Source: Leuctra nigra (lineage: Eukaryota > Arthropoda > Insecta > Plecoptera > Leuctridae). Taken from it: DNA of 64,000 nucleotides. This document shows positions 58,440 to 64,000 of the stretch, in pieces. Made by a program: the position numbers and the translations under genes. Where the stretch lies: contig OW203764.1 in assembly GCA_934045905.1 (NCBI GenBank), positions 30,855,629-30,919,628 on the forward strand, in the 5' to 3' direction. Each line of letters starts with the position of its first letter. Position 1 is the stretch's first letter. The notes below the pieces were generated by a model. It did not search any database. It had not been told where the DNA came from and saw nothing but the letters and a program-made list of their open reading frames with translations.

Positions 58440-59460
58440 GTACCTAATAATTTTAAATACATAATAGTCCATCGCCTGATAAGGGTGGGAGCTCCCCCCC
58501 CCCCCCCCCCCCCCCCCCCACCGCGGACTTGCTGTGACTATATTTTTATGATCCGGGTCATATTTGAAGTGAAAATTCACTTGTCTGCACTTTGACCCCT
58601 GGTGGGTGTGGTGTACAGGGGGGGTTAAAGGGGCGTTTTTTTTAACTTTTTTGAGTATTTAATTAATTAATTGTGACAAGACGGTAAGAGATAGAGTCTT
58701 TCTGAACACATATTTAGAAATGGGTTATAAAACTACACTGCATAGTATTTTTAAAATCCTCTTCTACCATCAAGTCAAAATTTTGACTTAAATTAAAATG
58801 CTTTGAAAATTCAAAAAAATTAAAATCAACCAATAAGTTACCTTTGGAAGATACTATGAGATGGTTTAAGGCCCTAATCAGTACCTACGTAGCTCCCAAA
58901 AGGCCAAAAAGTAATTTTTTTTTACATTTTCCAAAATATTTTTTACATAATTATGTGATTAGAAGAAAATATTGTGAGTTTATTGATCACATTCTTGAGG
59001 GGTAGTCATTAAGAGTATACAAATTATTTTGCATATGCCCCCGAAACCAAAATTTCGATTTCTTCCAATTTTTGGGAAGAAATCCACTTTTTGGGCCCCG
59101 GTTTGGTCGGATATTTGTCACAACGCACATCCCTTCAAATCATCCTGACTCGGGACTCCACGGAAGTTTTCCACAGAAACCTACATTCTCATTTCTTAAT
59201 TATGTTAGGTGTAATCACCACCACCCCATGGGGATTTTCAGCGACCATATTTTTTGATAGAGGGTCATATTTTAAGTGAAAATTTACTTGTCTGCACTGT
59301 GGCGCCTGGGGGGTTGGGGGGTGTAGAGAGGTATAATTTGGGGAATTTTTGAGACGTTGTACAAATATTGTAACAATACTATAATATATTTTATATATCT
59401 GATTTGATATTCGTAAATGGTATATAAATATACACACTTCTGTATATTTTTATAAAGCGT
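58440..59460. repeat. dispersed repeat pieces, C run, SINE tail
   Basis: A C run of about 25 at 58494-58519. The phrase GTGAAAATTCACTTGTCTGC at 58570 recurs as GTGAAAATTTACTTGTCTGC at 59276. At 59095-59200 lies the 3' part of the tRNA-like SINE unit seen at 40350-40400. No gene recognised; 59461-60061 likewise shows none. Confidence 0.45.
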
Positions 59461-60061
59461 TATCGCCCGAGATCATAATTTTGACTTTTTAAAATATTTT
59501 TGAAAAGTAGTATTAACATAAAAAATTTCTCAAAACCGGAACTCTTCAAAATTGATGGTTTTTCACAACCATGTTGTAGGTACTTACTTCATTTACGAGA
59601 ATCTTTCATCTTTAAGTTCTAAGAGGTCTGAGGAAACAATAAAATTTGTGCATTTCTCAAGTTTTTTTTAAATATTTACTATGGACAGATTTTTTTTCAT
59701 GATGAGCTGTAGTGCACAATTCAATAATTACTTTACTGATCGAAATAATTCTGCAAAACTTGAGTACGTTGTGATCTCTGTTATGTGCTCAATGCATTAC
59801 ATTACAAGTAAACCTACTATTGAGGCTGTACCAGAGGTCATTATGTACTCCAGTGCCTAGCATTATTTTTTGTTTTAGTTTAGTGAGCTTGAATTCACTG
59901 CTTCGATATTGAACTTTCATTCAGTACCATGAATATAAACTCATAAAGGTATCCCTCTGAAGAAATTCACATGGTAAACTTGCCCCTTCTCATGAGTCCA
60001 CAAGTCGCCAGCTCCTATCTATCGGAATACAAAATCTAATGGCACAAATACTAAATAGGTA

Positions 60062-60272
60062 CACTTGGCCAAACAAAAATTGAACGTTCAATAAATCTGA
60101 TTGGCTGATAAATGTAAGATCGCACCATCAGAAGTCAGTCTAAGCGATCTCATTGTCTCACTCTAGTAGGTGACCTCACATTTCAATGATAATAACAAGC
60201 TTTGATTGGTTATGGGACAAGACGAGCAGTCATTCAAATTTGGTCAACGTTCAATTTTTGTTTGGCCGAGTG
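60062..60272. mobile_element. 211-bp mariner-like MITE, copy 3
   Basis: Same length and orientation as copy 2, TA at 60060-60061 and 60273-60274. Differs from copy 2 at only a few bases. Confidence 0.85.
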
Positions 60273-60737
60273 TACATTAATTTCTTAACTTCTATGGTTT
60301 CTTTTCTTTATTGAAAACAATTGCACTGGAGAGAGGGTTCAAAATAAAATACTACACCTCTGTACAATCATTACCCAATTACTCTAGTAATTAGTAATTA
60401 GTAATTACCCTCACAAAACTATTTAAAGCAGGGATGCATAGATTCCAGCTTCGTTTTGACTGGTGCACTCCACATATTATTTCTTTGCATGTTGATACCT
60501 AACTGGTTTTTGTGGTTTTGTTTTCTCAATGTGACTGGAAAGTGGAAAAACGTCTAAAAACCGTCCAATACGGTTCTGGCGATGGAAGTAAAAATATATA
60601 CTAGGTATCTACATTCAATCAACTTGCATCATGTTAAAATTACTAGGTAATTTATTAGTAAAAACAACTAATTTTGACATGGAATAGCCCTATCCAGTGA
60701 ATTTATTTGATTCATAATAATAGTTCAATGTTGAGTA

Positions 60738-61081
60738 TAGTACGTCCAGCGAGCGTGTAGCCTTTCCTTTCATAAGATGAGCAGTATTGTTCGACCCTTG
60801 TTCGACCGTTAAGCTCTGACAAGATACAACTCTTTTTATGACCTGCCACCCCTTCCACCTACACTGTTGCCATTTTAAACAACTTTCCTTGAATTTTAAA
60901 AGCCAACTGCATTGAAAGATATTTGGCACCACAACAAAACAACGCTTTCCAGAACACCTGCAGTCGTTGAGAGATATTTACAACCGCACACGCGTCAAAA
61001 CACTCAGGATTACAAGCTAAACCCATTGTTGAATTTTACACAGCATTTGCTGAACTGGCTACACGCTCACTGGACGTACTG
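60738..61081. mobile_element. MITE with inverted ends and TA flanks
   Basis: TAGTACGTCCAGCGAGCGTG (60738) and CACTGGACGTACTG (to 61081), with complementary TAGCC/GGCTA inward. TA lies on both sides (60736, 61082). About 344 bp. It ends 20 bp before the first visible exon of the coiled-coil gene, so it may have supplied part of that intron's 3' end. Confidence 0.65.
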
Positions 61082-61101
61082 TAACAAAGTGTTGGTTGTA
61101 G

Positions 61102-64000
61102 AAAATCTCGTTGCTGGAGGCTGAGTAAACTGAAAGGCGAGCTGCGACAGAAGGTGGCCGAGTTGGAGAGCGCTCAGGCGACTTCTATGTCCAGATGGAG
61201 TCGCTCACGCTCAAACACGGACGACAAGAAGAAGACCTCCGCAGCAACCTCGAGGTACAGGCGGGTTTCTGTTCAGTCAATTGATTAACTGTTGAATTAG
61301 GTATGGGGCCGGCTGACTATTAGCGTTGAAATGTAATAAACTAAATAACCTATGTATTATGTGCTTTTCTAATAGGTGACATGATAGCTGGGACGTGATT
61401 TCTGCAATATTATTTTGTTAAAAAGAATATCAAGTAAAAATGCATTAATTTCGACTGTGACAAAAGCTACTGCCTTCTCTATTATCTAAGCAGATCCCTT
61501 AAAATATAAATATATAAATATCCAATATGAGCAATCAGAGTCCTAAATCATTTGTCGAGCAATAAATTCAGTGGAGGCATCTCTGTGTAAGCGTGAGTAT
61601 CTCTGCGTTGTAGCCATCAGCTGTTACCAAGTTGCTTATCTACATACATTGATATTACAGGCGGAACCATCACGCGATGGCTGTGAAGCGAACGGGATCG
61701 AGAAGTCGTCGCTTGCAGCCGACCTCAAGGCCAAGGATCAACAGTTGTCGGAACTCAAGACTGCAGTGGAGCGGCTGACAAGTGATAACTCCAGCTATTT
61801 GACACTCCTGGAGTTAGACAAGGTGATTTCCAAACTCGCAGAGACTGCCGCCCGAACTCGAGAAGAATTAGCGAAGGTCTGCTCTCGGATAGAAATGAAA
61901 ACGGAGGAAACTGACAAGTATTCTGTGACTATTGCTGATCATCTTCAGGAAAAGATTGCAGCTCTAGAAGCGCATGCTGTGAAAATGGAAATTGAAGGCA
62001 ATCTTACATCACAGCGGCATGTGAAAGACATTCATTGTAAGGAGGCAGAGATATGTAGACTCTCTGTGTTTGAACAGCGTTGCAGTAGTTCCGAAGAACT
62101 AGCAGCATTGAAGGATGAAATTAATACTCTTTCAGATTATGTTAGCGAGAAAGACAACAAGATTTCAACACTTGAGCAATGCTGCACTGATTTGAAAGCC
62201 TCATTGAGTGCTAAGGCTGAAGAACTTCACGGTAATTCCGAAGAACTCGCGGCATTGAAAGAAGAAAATAATACTCTTTCAGATTCTGTTTGTGAGAAAA
62301 ACGCTGAAATATCTCGACTGTCAGCCATTGTGCAAACGTGTGTAAATTTAGAAATCACTTTGAATGAAAGAACTGCGGAAATTCTTCATTTGAATGAAGC
62401 CATTCGTAACCAGGAGCATTCACTTACTGAGCAATTGGCATTACACCAGTCTCAAATCGATGGAATAATTGGAGAAAAAAATGATGCAGCTGCTCGATTA
62501 GAAGAAAGACTGTTGGCCCAAGCCTCTTCCGAACTCGACAAGCTACAAGAAGAAATCACAAGTTTGTTAATACTAAAAGACGAGGAAATCCTACAGCTTC
62601 AACAGAAGATATGCGCTTCGGCTGGCTTGATCCATACGGCAGATGAAATGGAAGAAGTCTCACGTCAAATGAATGCTCTGATTGAAGAAAAGTATCATGT
62701 TATTAGTCAGAATATGGAAGCCGTTGCCAAACTGACTGTTGACATTTCAGAGAAGGATGCTACAATTTCAGATTTAAAAGAAAAGCTCGCTACTGCAAAT
62801 ACTTGTGAATGTCGAGCATTGCATTCCTACAGGCTCTCTTTACTTGAAGAGATTAGGTCTTATAATCCCTCTTTTACAACGGAAGGTATTGATTCAAAGG
62901 ATCCTGACAAATTGTTGGCAGTTTTGATTACCACTGTTATGGAAAAGGAATCTGAATTGATAAGCTCAATCAATGCAGCACGTTGCAAAGAGACTCAGGC
63001 TCTGGAAGAGAAAGTGTCCTCTCTTCAGAACAGCCTGAAGCAAACGGAGGATTGGGTGAGCGAGATGGAACGAAACAACGAAGTCCTGGAAACCGATCTC
63101 AACGAATGCAAAACAGTCGTCAATACCCTCACCGCAAGCCTGAAGGCCTCTTCGTCGGAAGTCAAGCTGTTGAAGACCGCCCGGCAAGAGTTGAAAGAGA
63201 AGCTGAACAAGAAAGAATCCGAGCTGGTGACTTACGAGATGGAGTTCGCGACCGTGAAGATCAACTTGCGCGACGGGAACATACTGTCGCTCGGGTCGCA
63301 GAAGCGGGTGGACGAATTGACCGCGTTGCTGGAAGCGGAGTCGACGAGGTGCGAGGACCTGGAGAAGCGGATCACGATGCAGAGCGACCAGATCAACAAG
63401 CTGCTCGTTCAGAACCACTCTCTCAAGGAAGCAACGGAGAAGGCGCAGCAGCAGCTGGCGCTCGAGAAGGAGACGACTCTGGACCTCCGCGAGCAAATCG
63501 CTCTGCTCGGAACCGAGAAGAAGACCACTCAAGCCACTGTGATCTCTTGGTTACGGAGCAAGTTCGAGCGATGCGGCATCTCCATGAACTCAGACGACAC
63601 CGATCTCGAGTCCGTCTGCGAGTCCGTGGTCCACTTTGTCACTTGGAATCACAACGAGCTGGCGAACGTCAGGCAGAGTTGGCAGCACTCGTTGGCCAGG
63701 TCCGCCGACCTTGAGAAACAGCTGCTCGACCATCAGAAGAAGAGCGCGCTGAAGCCTCAAGTCAGCAACATCCAGGAAGACCACCTTCGCAGGCTCCGGT
63801 CCGACGTCAAGCAGCTCTCGGAGGACAAGCGCAAACTAAATGAGACCATCGGGAAGATCAACTCGGAGAACGTGCGCCTCGTCAACCAGCTGACCTCGGT
63901 GACCAAGAGCGAGTGCGCCGACCTGCGCAAGGCTATGCAGGATCTCAAGATGGAGAGCGCGGACCTCAAATGCCAGATAGCCATCCTCCTGGTGAAGAAC
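61102..64000 (+). CDS. large coiled-coil protein, partial (runs off window)
   Basis: Main exon: acceptor GATATTACAG, then an unbroken 780-codon frame 61661-64000 with no stop, open at the window edge. Preceding exon: 61102-61254 (153 bp, phase 0, acceptor TTGTAG, donor GAG-GTACAG). The protein is almost entirely heptad-like and rich in E, K, L, Q and S. A 49-residue unit repeats at 62091 and 62238 (SEELAALKDEINTLSDYV / SEELAALKEENNTLSDSV). A less repetitive block near 63550-63680 contains WLRSKFERCGI and VVHFVTWNHNEL. No motor, GRIP or other named domain is visible, so family (golgin, centrosomal, tethering factor) stays open. The small exon reads KISLLEAE, hits TAA, continues one frame over (LSKLKGELRQKVAELESAQ), then returns (DFYVQMESLTLKHGRQEEDL): two compensating indels or assembly errors. 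Third-position GC rises sharply after about 62980. Confidence 0.8.
61255..61660. other. intron of coiled-coil gene
   Basis: GT-AG intron between the two exons described for the coiled-coil gene. AT-rich with no recognisable element. Confidence 0.6.

Noticed and set aside
62966..63714. Open frames of 188 (minus) and 243 (plus) residues
   Set aside because: Both are shadows of the GC-rich coiled-coil exon; the true frame has heptads and extends over the whole region.

Overview
The window is nuclear DNA of an insect, most likely a hemipteran with a repeat-rich, AT-rich genome (planthopper-like, though the species is not proven). Reasons: genes with small exons and GT-AG introns; three odorant-receptor (7tm_6) genes of an insect-only receptor family; and a dense mixture of LINEs, 5S- and tRNA-derived SINEs, Helitron-like, hAT-like and mariner-like elements. 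Coding exons make up only about 12% of the window.

Layout. 0-1.1 kb: mariner transposase and LINE relics. 2.3-11.7 kb (minus): odorant receptor gene A, seven exons, with a 2-bp frame defect in exon 5. 13.5-23.1 kb (minus): its paralogue, gene B, six exons found and the first exon not found. Each of these two genes has, immediately upstream of its penultimate exon, a tandem array of about 119-bp units built from the splice acceptor and 5' two thirds of that exon. 19.4-21.7 kb, inside gene B: a 2.3-kb foldback element with TAAT target duplications. 23-34 kb: gene-poor, holding Helitron-like copies, LINE relics, a 5S-derived SINE and MITEs. 34.1-38.7 kb (minus): an intact five-exon EMG1/NEP1 gene (rRNA pseudouridine methyltransferase), the only housekeeping gene here. 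39-43 kb: a hAT-like element and a composite hairpin-ended repeat carrying a 118-bp satellite. 43.7-53.8 kb (plus): odorant receptor gene C, seven exons that join in frame to 478 codons plus stop. 53.9-57.1 kb (minus): a LINE with endonuclease and reverse transcriptase, broken by frameshifts. 57-61 kb: MITEs and homopolymer runs. 61.1-64 kb (plus): part of a large coiled-coil gene whose main exon is an unbroken 780-codon frame running off the window.

Genes A, B and C share the same exon lengths and intron phases, so they are one receptor subfamily. A and B lie in direct tandem; C is inverted beyond EMG1. The receptors would act in olfactory neuron membranes together with Orco. EMG1 and the coiled-coil gene are unrelated neighbours. 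The most unusual features are the exon-derived acceptor arrays in genes A and B, and a family of at least nine Helitron-like elements with a nested copy whose empty site also lies in the window. All calls come from reading the sequence; no database search was run.
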